Source: Paucisalibacillus globulus
Lineage (GTDB): Bacteria > Bacillota > Bacilli > Bacillales > Amphibacillaceae
Direction of reading: 5' to 3'
Length of the DNA: 64,000 bases
NCBI RefSeq assembly: GCF_900184735.1
Contig: NZ_LT855399.1
Coordinates: 62,001-126,000 of the forward strand
Shown: positions 33,027 through 41,195 of the stretch, piece after piece
Layout of the letters: every line of letters begins with the position of its first letter
How positions within the stretch are numbered: the first letter of the stretch is position 1
Notes under the pieces: generated by a model
What the model saw: only the letters and a program-made list of their open reading frames with translations
The model's database searches: none
Told to the model about the DNA's origin: nothing
Position numbers and translations under genes: made by a program

Positions 33027-33890
33027 ATGTTACGAGAATTAAATCAAGTGATGGATTATATTGAAGAGCATCTAACCGAAGATTTATCTCTTGAAATGAT
33101 TTCTGAATATGCGGGTGTCTCTGACTATCATTTTCGAAAGATCTTCTTCTACCTCTCGGGCATGACTCTAAATGAATATATCAAAAATAGGAAGTTGTCA
33201 GAGGCAAATAAAGAATTATTACAAGGTGAAACAGTAACCGATGTCGCTTTTAAATATGGTTATCAATCCATGGATGGCTTTACAAGAGCATTTAAAAAGT
33301 GGAGTGGATTCTTACCTTCAGATGTTGGTAAGAGTGGCGTAAGTAAATCATTTCCCAAACTTTCATTTACTATAACCGTTCAAGGAGGAGTTACGATGGA
33401 ATTTAGAATTGAAAAGAAACCAGCATTTAACTTAGTTGGTGTGAGTGCACGTGTCCCAATTCAATTTGAAGGAGTAAACAATGAGATTGTAAAACTTGCA
33501 CAAAGTATTACAGAACAGCAAAGAGAAGAGATGCGCTCACTTCAGAACATCGCGCCATATGAAATTGTCAATGCATCTTTTGAGGCGGATGCTAATTTCT
33601 TAAAAGAAGAGGGAGACTTAACGCATTTAATAGGTGTTCTAACAACAGAAGATCAATTTAGTGTTCAACTAGATATTGTTCCTGTAGAAGCCTATACTTG
33701 GGCAGTATTTCCAAATGAAGGACCATTCCCTTCCACGTTACAAGAAACAATGGCCAAAACTTATTCGGAGTGGCTTCCATCTTCCGATTATGAAGTAATC
33801 AATGCACCTACTTTTTCATTTACGAAAATGAATGAACCAAAAGAAGGCTATGCATATAGTGAGATTTGGTTACCAGTTCGGAAAAGATAG
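33027..33890 (+). CDS. AraC-family regulator with GyrI-like effector domain
   Basis: The 287-residue protein carries the AraC double helix-turn-helix at its N-terminus (about 8-105: LSLEMISEYAGVSDYHFRKIF and VTDVAFKYGYQSMDGFTRAFK) and a GyrI-like/effector-binding domain at the C-terminus (about 125-287, starting MEFRIEKKPAFNLVGVSARV and ending YSEIWLPV). This order is that of the B. subtilis YobU/AraC-GyrI type regulators, whose C-terminal fold binds hydrophobic compounds. AAAGGAGGG precedes the ATG. No obvious target gene is adjacent; autoregulation or a distant exporter is likely. Confidence 0.87.
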   Translation: MLRELNQVMDYIEEHLTEDLSLEMISEYAGVSDYHFRKIFFYLSGMTLNEYIKNRKLSEANKELLQGETVTDVAFKYGYQSMDGFTRAFKKWSGFLPSDVGKSGVSKSFPKLSFTITVQGGVTMEFRIEKKPAFNLVGVSARVPIQFEGVNNEIVKLAQSITEQQREEMRSLQNIAPYEIVNASFEADANFLKEEGDLTHLIGVLTTEDQFSVQLDIVPVEAYTWAVFPNEGPFPSTLQETMAKTYSEWLPSSDYEVINAPTFSFTKMNEPKEGYAYSEIWLPVRKR

Positions 33891-33905
33891 TATGTATCAA
33901 AACAA

Positions 33906-33938
33906 GAAGAAGCTCAGGAGCTAACCTGAGCTTCTTAG
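33906..33938. terminator. Bidirectional terminator between convergent genes
   Basis: AAGAAGCTCAGG (33906-33917) pairs with CCTGAGCTTCTT around AGCTAA. It lies between the AraC gene and the convergent symporter gene. Confidence 0.8.
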
Positions 33939-33959
33939 TTGTAGGTCCAGGCAAATTCA

Positions 33960-35426
33960 TTAAAGTACCTTCTCCACTGACTCCATATCAACCTTCTCTT
34001 CCGCCTTCTTATCTGGGAATAATAAACTAAATACAATCCCGAAGAACGCTGCAATAAAGAATGTAGTGAAGCGAGATGTCATGATTTCTTCTAGTGGTGT
34101 GCTAATCCAAAGAATGGTTGAGACAAGACCAGATACAATGGTTGCGATAACACCTGCGCCGGAATACCGTTTCCAGAAGAATGTCATTAGGATGGCAGGG
34201 GAAAGGGTACAACCTACACCGGCCCAGGCCCAACCAACAATGAGGTATACGAGTGATTCTGAAACAAGTGCAATGACCATACCAACAATCCCAAATATTG
34301 CGATGGATAGACGAGATAACCATACAAGTTGTTTATCCGTTAATTTAATCCCTAATGCCTTATGGATGATATCCTCTGTAACCGAACTGGTAACAACGAG
34401 TAGTTGTGAGTTTGCAGTTGTGATAATAGCTGCTAATACTCCAGCTAATAGAATTCCTGCAATCCAAGGTGGCATTAGTTGAAGAATCATCGTTGGAAGG
34501 ATAATTTCAACATCATCAAATGACCCTTGGTTATACATGGCAATGGCAGCAAGACCAATCGTAAATGCTCCACCATACGCTAAGAATGTCCAAACAATAG
34601 CAACGATACTACCGTGATTAGCTTCTTTATCATTCTTTAATGCCATAAAACGTGAACTTAGCTGTGGTTGTCCCCCTAAGAATCCGAAGAACCAGGAGAA
34701 GTTATTAAAGAACAGTACACCAATTGCAAATCCTGTTACCCCTCCAAACCAAGAGTCGAAGGTAGGCCCTGCTGAAATGAGGGACTCCGTAATGGAAAGA
34801 TCATTTGTATTAATGTAAATTAATGCAAGAATCGGTAATCCAACTAATGTAATTAGCATCATGATACTTTGAACCATATCTGTCCAAGCAACCGAGATAA
34901 AACCACCTGCAAATGTAGTTAGGATAATAACTACCGTTGCGATAATTACTCCACCTATTTCCGGCATACCAAACGTTGTTAATAATAACTTCCCTGCACC
35001 AGCCATTTGGGCACCAACATAGAACATTAAGAACCCGGCAATTAAGACACCACTTAACCACCGTATCGCTTTTGCTTTGTCTCCAAAACGAACAGCTAGA
35101 TAGTCAGGCAGGGTTAATACTTTATACTTGTCTGTTTCGCGCATGAACTTCTTTGCTAAAAATAACCAAGAGAAAATGATACCAGAAGCAATACCAGCCG
35201 CAACCCAGACACCTGAAAGACCAGTCATAAATACAAAACCTGTGTATCCTAAAAGTAACCAGGCAGACTCACCAGTAGCCCGTTCGGAGAAAGCTAACAC
35301 CCATCCAGGTACCTTTTTTCCACCTAGTAGGAAATCAGACTGTGTCTTACTACGTCTTCCAAAAAAGTAACCGACTGCAACAATAATCACACAGTAAATA
35401 ATAAACTCTACGAGAATAATATTCAT
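33960..35426 (-). CDS. Sodium/proline-type SSS symporter (PutP-like)
   Basis: GGAGGTT places the start at ATG 35426 (MNIILVEFIIYCVIIVAVGYFFGRR); an ATG at 35438 lies inside the ribosome site. The 488-residue protein has 12-13 membrane helices with PutP-like marks: SDFLLGGKKVPGWVLAFSERATGESAW split about residues 34-60, MRETDKYKVLTLPDYL and AVLAAIITTANSQLLVV near residue 320-340. PutP imports proline with Na+ as nutrient or compatible solute. It lies 35 bases downstream of an ornithine-cyclodeaminase-type gene, which fits metabolism of proline or a related cyclic amino acid. The substrate is inferred. Confidence 0.83.
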   Translation of the reverse strand: MNIILVEFIIYCVIIVAVGYFFGRRSKTQSDFLLGGKKVPGWVLAFSERATGESAWLLLGYTGFVFMTGLSGVWVAAGIASGIIFSWLFLAKKFMRETDKYKVLTLPDYLAVRFGDKAKAIRWLSGVLIAGFLMFYVGAQMAGAGKLLLTTFGMPEIGGVIIATVVIILTTFAGGFISVAWTDMVQSIMMLITLVGLPILALIYINTNDLSITESLISAGPTFDSWFGGVTGFAIGVLFFNNFSWFFGFLGGQPQLSSRFMALKNDKEANHGSIVAIVWTFLAYGGAFTIGLAAIAMYNQGSFDDVEIILPTMILQLMPPWIAGILLAGVLAAIITTANSQLLVVTSSVTEDIIHKALGIKLTDKQLVWLSRLSIAIFGIVGMVIALVSESLVYLIVGWAWAGVGCTLSPAILMTFFWKRYSGAGVIATIVSGLVSTILWISTPLEEIMTSRFTTFFIAAFFGIVFSLLFPDKKAEEKVDMESVEKVL

Positions 35427-35460
35427 AATAACCTCCATTAATTTAGTGTGGTTCTTATCA

Positions 35461-36426
35461 TCAGAAATCTAAACGGGTACCAACTCCTTTTTCCACCGCA
35501 CGTTGATAAATAACATTTGCTGTAACGGTATCAAATAATGCCATACCTGTAGATTTGAAAATTATACTTCTGCCTGCTTTCGGTTGTATTTTGTTTGATT
35601 GAAAAAGATAAGATGACATGGTCTGAATGCTATCTTCATGAATCCAATTGTTTTCTAAAGGTGTCGTGATATCTCCAGATTCGATCACTGCATCATGAGA
35701 ATCAACAAATATTTGATCAGATACTTGATAAAGTGCTTCTGGGAATTCTCTCATGGTCGGTTGAAAGGATCCAATACCAATAACGAGTTTGTCTTGAAGT
35801 AATGATGCATCATTAGGTAAAACAGGTTCATAAGAAGTAGTAGCCGTGACAATTATCTCAGCGTTATGTACTGCTTCTTCTAGCTCTTCTGTTTTGTGAA
35901 GTGTAATTGGGGAGTTGTTCCATTTCCTAAATTCCTGAATAAATGAATCTGCCCGTTCAGGAGTTCTGTTGTAGAGATAAATATCAGTAATAGGTCTTAC
36001 CGTACAAGCAGCTAATGCTTGATATAATCCCTGTACACCTGTTCCAATTATGGCTAGTTTACTAGCATTCGGTTTCGCTAAATGACGAATAGCAGATCCT
36101 CCAATAGCACCTGTTCTGAATCCAGTTATAAATGAACCATCTAAAATAGCTTTTATTTCACCAGTCTCATTACTATTAAGAATGACTAATCCATGAAGTG
36201 TAGGATGATTTGTATTATTAGGAAAAGAAGTTACTAGTTTCGTAGCAATTGAGTTGTTTGTCATACAAGGCATAAGAATTAGGGTATTCTCCCCATCTGC
36301 AACTTGCATTCTTGTTGGCATGGTATAGTTTTCAGCATCGTATAAACGGTAAGCTTCATCGATAGCATTTATGGTATCTTCCATGGTAACAGCAGCTTTG
36401 ATATCCTTCTGATTCAAGAATAACAA
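35461..36426 (-). CDS. Ornithine cyclodeaminase/mu-crystallin family enzyme
   Basis: The start is TTG at 36426, eight bases after AAGGAGG; a GTG at 36435 overlaps that ribosome site and is less likely. The 321-residue protein has the family's substrate part (MPTRMQVADGENTLILMPCM) and an NAD(P)-binding Rossmann motif IIGTGVQGLYQALA (about 128-141), with LDGSFITGFRTGAIGG before it. Members are ornithine cyclodeaminases (ornithine to proline), alanine dehydrogenases or pyrroline-2-carboxylate reductases. The co-transcribed PutP-like symporter supports a proline, hydroxyproline or D-proline related role. Which of these it is cannot be decided from sequence reading. Confidence 0.8.
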   Translation of the reverse strand: MLFLNQKDIKAAVTMEDTINAIDEAYRLYDAENYTMPTRMQVADGENTLILMPCMTNNSIATKLVTSFPNNTNHPTLHGLVILNSNETGEIKAILDGSFITGFRTGAIGGSAIRHLAKPNASKLAIIGTGVQGLYQALAACTVRPITDIYLYNRTPERADSFIQEFRKWNNSPITLHKTEELEEAVHNAEIIVTATTSYEPVLPNDASLLQDKLVIGIGSFQPTMREFPEALYQVSDQIFVDSHDAVIESGDITTPLENNWIHEDSIQTMSSYLFQSNKIQPKAGRSIIFKSTGMALFDTVTANVIYQRAVEKGVGTRLDF

Positions 36427-36635
36427 ACTATTCACCTCCTTGAGGATTAATATTTGGATTATTTATAATATTTTTAACTTAAATAGAGATGAAAATCTAT
36501 AGTCAATTTGACTAAAATTATGGGACTTCTAGTAATCTTTTATTCTATAGATTAGCAAATTGGTGTGTTTGACGTTGTTTAACCGTATAGAATAAGGTGA
36601 TTTGGTGGGGTTTGTACATAGTGCACAATTAATTT

Positions 36636-36649
36636 TGTAAGCGTTTTCT
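36636..36649. promoter_or_regulatory. Candidate cre box upstream of the proline-type operon
   Basis: TGTAAGCGTTTTCT matches 13 of 14 positions of the cre consensus. It lies about 210 bases upstream of the TTG start at 36426 and beyond a possible -35 TTGACT (complement of 36501-36506). The distance is large for direct repression, so the regulated gene is uncertain. Confidence 0.45.
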
Positions 36650-36711
36650 TTTGTGGTGGAGAATGGAACTAAAGTACTGGGGTTTCTGGGGGAGGTGACT
36701 GAGGAATTGGA

Positions 36712-37005
36712 GTATGTGCCCGGGGTTTTGGATCATGAGTCCGAGGTTCCAGAGTATGTGCCCAAAGTACCGTAGTATGAGCCCGAGGTTAAGAAGCATA
36801 CGCCCGAAGTACCGGATCATGAGCCCAGGGTTTTGAACCATGTGCCCGAAATTCCGTAGCATGTGCCCTAACTTCTAACCCATGCGCCCGAAGTTCCTGA
36901 GCATGTGCCCAAGCTTCTAACCCATGCGCCCGAAGTTCCAGAGCATGTGCCCAAGCTTCTAACCCATGCGCCCGAAGTTCCCCAACATGTACCCAAAGTC
37001 CCCCC
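36712..37005. repeat. 21-bp tandem array, 14 units
   Basis: Fourteen units begin at 36712 and repeat every 21 bases exactly (36733, 36754 ... 36985) without a single indel. Each starts RYATG followed by NGCCC, and the typical unit is CATGTGCCC-GAAGTTC-NNNAG. Units 10-13 form a 42-base higher-order repeat with alternating CATGTGCCCAAGCTT and CATGCGCCCGAAGTT. Because 21 is divisible by 3, both strands give periodic heptapeptide frames, but none has a ribosome site. No spacers exist, so it is not CRISPR. Function unknown; it separates two divergent transcription units. Confidence 0.85.
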
Positions 37006-37134
37006 ATGCCCCCACCCCCTCAGTTAAAAAACAAAACACCCAACAGAATCCCAAAAAGTTAAAGGAATTACAACTCACACTGTCGAACTATATAGTTAAA
37101 ATACTCACTTAGTAAACCCAAAGAAGGTGAAAAT

Positions 37135-38082
37135 GTGCAATATATTAAACAAACAATTAGAGAACTAGAATCATATTTTCCACAGCGCAACAAAAGGGAG
37201 GATCATGATGCATTCTGGGAGCGTACGTTGAAGGATGCTCGACATCATCCATTAAATGCTCAGTTAGAAGAATTACCATACCCAATTAAACAAATTCAAG
37301 CATTTGAACTGACATATCATGGATTTGATGGAACTCCAATCAAAGCTCATTATATCCTACCAAAGAATCACCAAGATGCTCTTCCTTGTATCATCTTTTT
37401 TCATGGTTATATGGTAAATAAGGGATCCATCTCTGATTATATGAAGTGGCTAATTCAAGGGTATGCGGTAATTGCAGTGGATTGTAGGGGACAGGGGAAG
37501 AGTGCGGATTATTCGCAGTATTCTTCGGATGGACTTGGGACCTGGGTAACGAAAGGAATCCTAGATAAAGAAGAATATTATTACCGGAAAGTGTATGTAG
37601 ATGGGGTGCGTGCGGTAGACTTTGCTTGTTCTCAGCCAGAAATTGATGCTGAAAGAATTTGTATCATGGGAGGTAGTATGGGTGGAGGTATTACGTTAGC
37701 GGTTGCGTCACTACACGACAAGCCAAAGCTTGCAATTGCTGATATGCCGAATATGTGTGATATCCCCTTAGCTATCGAACAGAAAATGGAAGGCTCATTA
37801 ACTTATGTAGAAAACTTCCTGCACCGATATCCTGAGCATATTGAGTTAGTTTATGATAATCTAACCTATTTTGATAATTTAAATCTATCTGAGAAAATCA
37901 CTTGCAAAACTAGGATATCGCAAGGACTGAAGGATCTTATTTGTCCTCCTAGGGCTACTTTTGGAGTTTATAACTTGCTTGAGGCACCTAAGTCGATTGA
38001 AATCTATCCGTTTGCTGGTCACAATATGCATTTTGAAGAACATATCGATAAGACAATCCAATTTGTGAATGAGAATCTATAG
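37135..38082 (+). CDS. Acetylxylan esterase/cephalosporin deacetylase-family alpha/beta hydrolase
   Basis: The start is GTG at 37135 with AAGAAGGTGA at 37121-37130. The 315-residue protein matches the AXE1 family (B. subtilis Cah has 318): GFDGTPIKAHYILPK, oxyanion region FFHGYMVNKGS, AVDCRGQGKS, nucleophile elbow GGSMGG (about 180-185), acid Asp in GLKDLICPP and His in AGHNMHFEEH. These are cytoplasmic esterases that remove acetyl groups from xylo-oligosaccharides or cephalosporins. No xylan genes are nearby. It is apparently monocistronic. Confidence 0.82.
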   Translation: MQYIKQTIRELESYFPQRNKREDHDAFWERTLKDARHHPLNAQLEELPYPIKQIQAFELTYHGFDGTPIKAHYILPKNHQDALPCIIFFHGYMVNKGSISDYMKWLIQGYAVIAVDCRGQGKSADYSQYSSDGLGTWVTKGILDKEEYYYRKVYVDGVRAVDFACSQPEIDAERICIMGGSMGGGITLAVASLHDKPKLAIADMPNMCDIPLAIEQKMEGSLTYVENFLHRYPEHIELVYDNLTYFDNLNLSEKITCKTRISQGLKDLICPPRATFGVYNLLEAPKSIEIYPFAGHNMHFEEHIDKTIQFVNENL

Positions 38083-38608
38083 AAAAGTATGATGGTAGGT
38101 GATACAGATGAATTCATCAAACCTGTTTCACTATTCCGAACTTCACTTTTTTAATAAAGCATAGTATAATAATTACAGTTGATTAGATTTCAATGGATAA
38201 CATTATATATAATAAGAGGTGCTTATTTGTGAGTGCGGTAGGTTCTAAATAGGAGAAATTTAATGAAATAAATATGATGACAGAGAGGGAATTATAATAG
38301 AATTTCATACCCTTTGTTTTGTCATGGATTTATTTCAATACCTGTGAAGATACCTACAATACTTTATAAAGCGCGTAATCATGATGAGTTAGCTATACGT
38401 TTAGATAGCTTATTTCAATATGTACAGTACACTTGCCTTGTAAATGTAATGAAAGCTACGGTATCCCCGTAGCTTTTTTGTGTTTATTTTGGTTAAAGTG
38501 ATGAAGTGGCTAACCATGACATGTCAGTCATAATCTAACTTCATTGAAATCTAACGGCGAGGTATCTTCATGTATGATAAAAATTAGTCATAGTGAGGAG
38601 CAAAAAAA
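38083..38608 (+). other. Intergenic region with a short open frame and a terminator
   Basis: A frame without stop runs from 38281 to 38472 and would encode, from GTG 38344, a 42-residue peptide (VKIPTILYKARNHDELAI...); no ribosome site supports it, so it may be a gene fragment. AAAGCTACGG (38452-38461) pairs with CCGTAGCTTT (38467-38476) followed by TTTG, a good terminator. The rest holds nothing I can name except the upstream region of the MutS2-like gene. Confidence 0.45.
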
Positions 38609-40522
38609 GTGAATGAAATGACTTTTGAAAAGTTGCAATATAACGAGTTAAAAGGAATAGTTAAATCGTATTGTGTTAGTGGATTAGGGAAAAAAATGAT
38701 AGATAATTTGAGACCTAGCTCAAGTATGAAAGTAGTGAAGAATCGTTTAAATGAAACGACAGAGGCAAGAGCGATATTAGATGCGGTAGGAAATGTACCA
38801 TTTTTCGGTGTCTCTAATATTGAACATATCATTCAAAATCTCGAAAAAGGTGTGATACTGGAACCGGAAGATTTGGTTAGTGTATCGGATTTCTTAAGAG
38901 GCTGTAGGAAGATTAAACAGTTCATGCTGGATAAAGAATTCTTCGCACCGGTAATCGCTTCGTATGCGAATTCGATGTCTGAATTTAAGAATGTAGAAGA
39001 AGAGGTTGATTTTTCAATAAAAGGTAATCGTGTTGATTCAAATGCGAGTAAGGAATTAAGACGAATAAGAAGAAGTATGGAAACAGTTGAAGAGAAGATT
39101 AAAGAACGATTAGATAAATTTTTAAATCATAGTACCAATAAGAAGTATATTCAAGAATATTTTATTAGTAAGAAAGACGATCGCTATACAATACCAATTA
39201 AAGCTTCCTATAAAAATCAAGTTCCAGGGACCATTATTGAAGTTTCATCTAAGGGTTCAACAGTCTTTATAGAGCCGGATACCGTTACAAAATTAAACGG
39301 AGAGCTTGCAAGTCTGAAAGCAGAAGAAGCGATTGAGGAATATCAAATATTAGCAGCTTTATCAGGTATGATCTTCGAGAACATCGATGCTATCAAAATT
39401 AATCTGGATCTTATAAGTCAATATGATATGGTGTTTGCAAAAGCAAAATTTAGTAAACTTATAGGCGGTACGGAGCCGAAGTTAAATGACTACGGATATA
39501 TAAAATTAGTTAACTGCAAGCATCCACTATTATCAGGAGACGCGGTACCGCTGGATTTTGAAATTGGTCAAGACTATCGAAGCTTAATAGTTACGGGACC
39601 AAATGCGGGTGGTAAAACGATTGTACTCAAAACAATTGGATTATTAACGTTGGCGACGATGTCAGGTTTTCATATTACTGGGGATAAGGAAACGGAAATT
39701 TCTATTTTTGAAAACATCTTTGTCGATATTGGCGACAATCAAAGTATGGAAAATGCCCTTAGTACATTTTCATCGCATATGAAAAATCTTTCCGAAATCA
39801 TGAGTTTATCTAATAATAATACATTGTTATTATTTGATGAAATAGGTAGTGGAACGGAGCCGAATGAAGGGGCAGCAATTGCGATATCTATTTTAGAAGA
39901 GTTTTATCATATGGGTTGTATTATTGTTGCTACCACTCATTATGGAGAAATTAAACACTTTTCAGAAATGCACCCGGATTTCATGAATGCAGCAATGCAA
40001 TTTCATAATGAGACATTGGAACCGAAGTATAAGCTATTAATAGGAAAATCAGGGGAAAGTAATGCCCTTTGGATTTCAAAAAAAATGAGATTACGTGATA
40101 ATGTACTACAAAGAGCAAAAGGTTATATGGAAAATAAAGAATATCATCTAGCCAGTGTAAATGAAGGTAAATTAAGGAAGCCTAAAAAAGTTAAAGAGAA
40201 AAACCAAGAGGTGTATGAGTTTAAAAAAGGGGATCGGGTGAAATTATTAGACCATGATGACGTTGGAATCGTGTATGAAGAAAGAGATAATTTCAATAAT
40301 GTTGTCGTCTTTTATAACAAGGAATTTATTAAAGTTAATGATAAGCGACTCGCGCTAGAGGTACGAGCACAGGAATTGTATCCAGAGGGATATGATTTTG
40401 AAACATTGTTTATCGATTACCAGACACGGAAAATGCAGCATGATATAGAACGCGGTTCCAAAAAAGCACTTCGCAAAATTCAAAAGGAAATTCGTAAGAA
40501 CAGGATGATAGATAATGAGTAA
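38609..40522 (+). CDS. MutS2-like ATPase lacking the Smr nuclease domain
   Basis: The start is GTG at 38609, nine bases after GTGAGGAGC. The 637-residue protein contains the MutS core and clamp (about 1-310) and a MutS-type ATPase: Walker A TGPNAGGKTIVLKT (about 331-344), the ST box, Walker B LLLFDEIGSGTEPNEG (about 410-425) and TTHYGEIK. MutS2 of B. subtilis (785 residues) ends in an Smr endonuclease domain; here only about 130 residues follow, with a KOW-like FKKGDRVKLLDHDDVGIV and no Smr motif. It is therefore a MutS2 paralogue acting on branched DNA or ribosomes without its own nuclease. It overlaps the next gene by eight bases. Confidence 0.82.
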   Translation: MNEMTFEKLQYNELKGIVKSYCVSGLGKKMIDNLRPSSSMKVVKNRLNETTEARAILDAVGNVPFFGVSNIEHIIQNLEKGVILEPEDLVSVSDFLRGCRKIKQFMLDKEFFAPVIASYANSMSEFKNVEEEVDFSIKGNRVDSNASKELRRIRRSMETVEEKIKERLDKFLNHSTNKKYIQEYFISKKDDRYTIPIKASYKNQVPGTIIEVSSKGSTVFIEPDTVTKLNGELASLKAEEAIEEYQILAALSGMIFENIDAIKINLDLISQYDMVFAKAKFSKLIGGTEPKLNDYGYIKLVNCKHPLLSGDAVPLDFEIGQDYRSLIVTGPNAGGKTIVLKTIGLLTLATMSGFHITGDKETEISIFENIFVDIGDNQSMENALSTFSSHMKNLSEIMSLSNNNTLLLFDEIGSGTEPNEGAAIAISILEEFYHMGCIIVATTHYGEIKHFSEMHPDFMNAAMQFHNETLEPKYKLLIGKSGESNALWISKKMRLRDNVLQRAKGYMENKEYHLASVNEGKLRKPKKVKEKNQEVYEFKKGDRVKLLDHDDVGIVYEERDNFNNVVVFYNKEFIKVNDKRLALEVRAQELYPEGYDFETLFIDYQTRKMQHDIERGSKKALRKIQKEIRKNRMIDNE

Positions 40523-41129
40523 GTTTGAATGGAGAAAGCAATTGAAGGAACTATATTTACCTAAGAAGCAACCTACCAAAATTGATGTTCCAGAAATGAA
40601 GTTTTTCACTTTAAAAGGGAAAGGTAACCCGAATAGTGAACACTTTAAAGATCATATTGAAATCCTCTATGGTTTGTCCTATGCCATAAGAATGATGCCT
40701 AAAAAAGGAATCACTCCCGAAGGTTATTATGAATATACAGTTTTTCCTCTAGAGGGACATTGGGACTTAGATGAAGAGGGTAGAAAATTAGATTATTTAA
40801 GTAAAGATCATTTCGTATACAAGCTTATGATAAGACAGCCTGATTTTGTAACAGAAGATTTGTTTCAATATGCGCTAAACCATGTTCAACAAAAAAAGCC
40901 AGATTTTAATCCTAAAAGTGTTCAATTCGAGAGCATAACGGAAGGATTATGTGTTCAAGCAATGCATGAGAGAAGTTATGATGAAGAACCTAAGACCTTC
41001 CAGTTAATGGAAGAGTATTGCACACAAAACAATTTAAAAAGGGCAGAGAAGACCCATAAAGAAATATATATTTCTGACCCAAGAAAGACAGTTCCAGAAA
41101 AACTAAAGTGGATGAAGTTTAGCCTATAA
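40515..41129 (+). CDS. GyrI-like small-molecule-binding protein
   Basis: ATG at 40515 lies inside the end of the MutS2-like gene. The 204-residue protein begins FEWRKQLKELYLPKKQPTKI and continues VPEMKFFTLKGKGNPNSEHF, the standard start of stand-alone GyrI-like proteins, with ILYGLSYAIRMMPKKG following. The fold binds hydrophobic small molecules; some members hydrolyse cyclopropanoid toxins. Overlap with the MutS2-like gene means co-expression, but the functional link is unclear. Confidence 0.8.
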   Translation: MSKFEWRKQLKELYLPKKQPTKIDVPEMKFFTLKGKGNPNSEHFKDHIEILYGLSYAIRMMPKKGITPEGYYEYTVFPLEGHWDLDEEGRKLDYLSKDHFVYKLMIRQPDFVTEDLFQYALNHVQQKKPDFNPKSVQFESITEGLCVQAMHERSYDEEPKTFQLMEEYCTQNNLKRAEKTHKEIYISDPRKTVPEKLKWMKFSL

Positions 41130-41155
41130 AAGATGCAAAAGCGGTAATATAAAAA

Positions 41156-41183
41156 GGGGAGTCAATTAGGCTCCCCCTATTTT
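41156..41183. terminator. Bidirectional terminator between convergent genes
   Basis: GGGGAG (41156-41161) and CTCCCC (41171-41176) form a stem with A5 before and TATTTTTA after. Confidence 0.72.
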
Positions 41184-41195
41184 TATCCGTAAGTA

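Noticed and set aside
36712-37005. CRISPR array
   Set aside because: Units are contiguous without unique spacers, and no cas genes are present.
36629-37007. Two long minus-strand frames with heptapeptide repeats across the 21-bp array
   Set aside because: They are different frames of the same repeat, all frames are open because 21 is divisible by 3, and neither has a ribosome site.
38281-38472. Small protein gene in the gap before the MutS2-like gene
   Set aside because: Open frame only; there is no ribosome site and its end overlaps a terminator stem.
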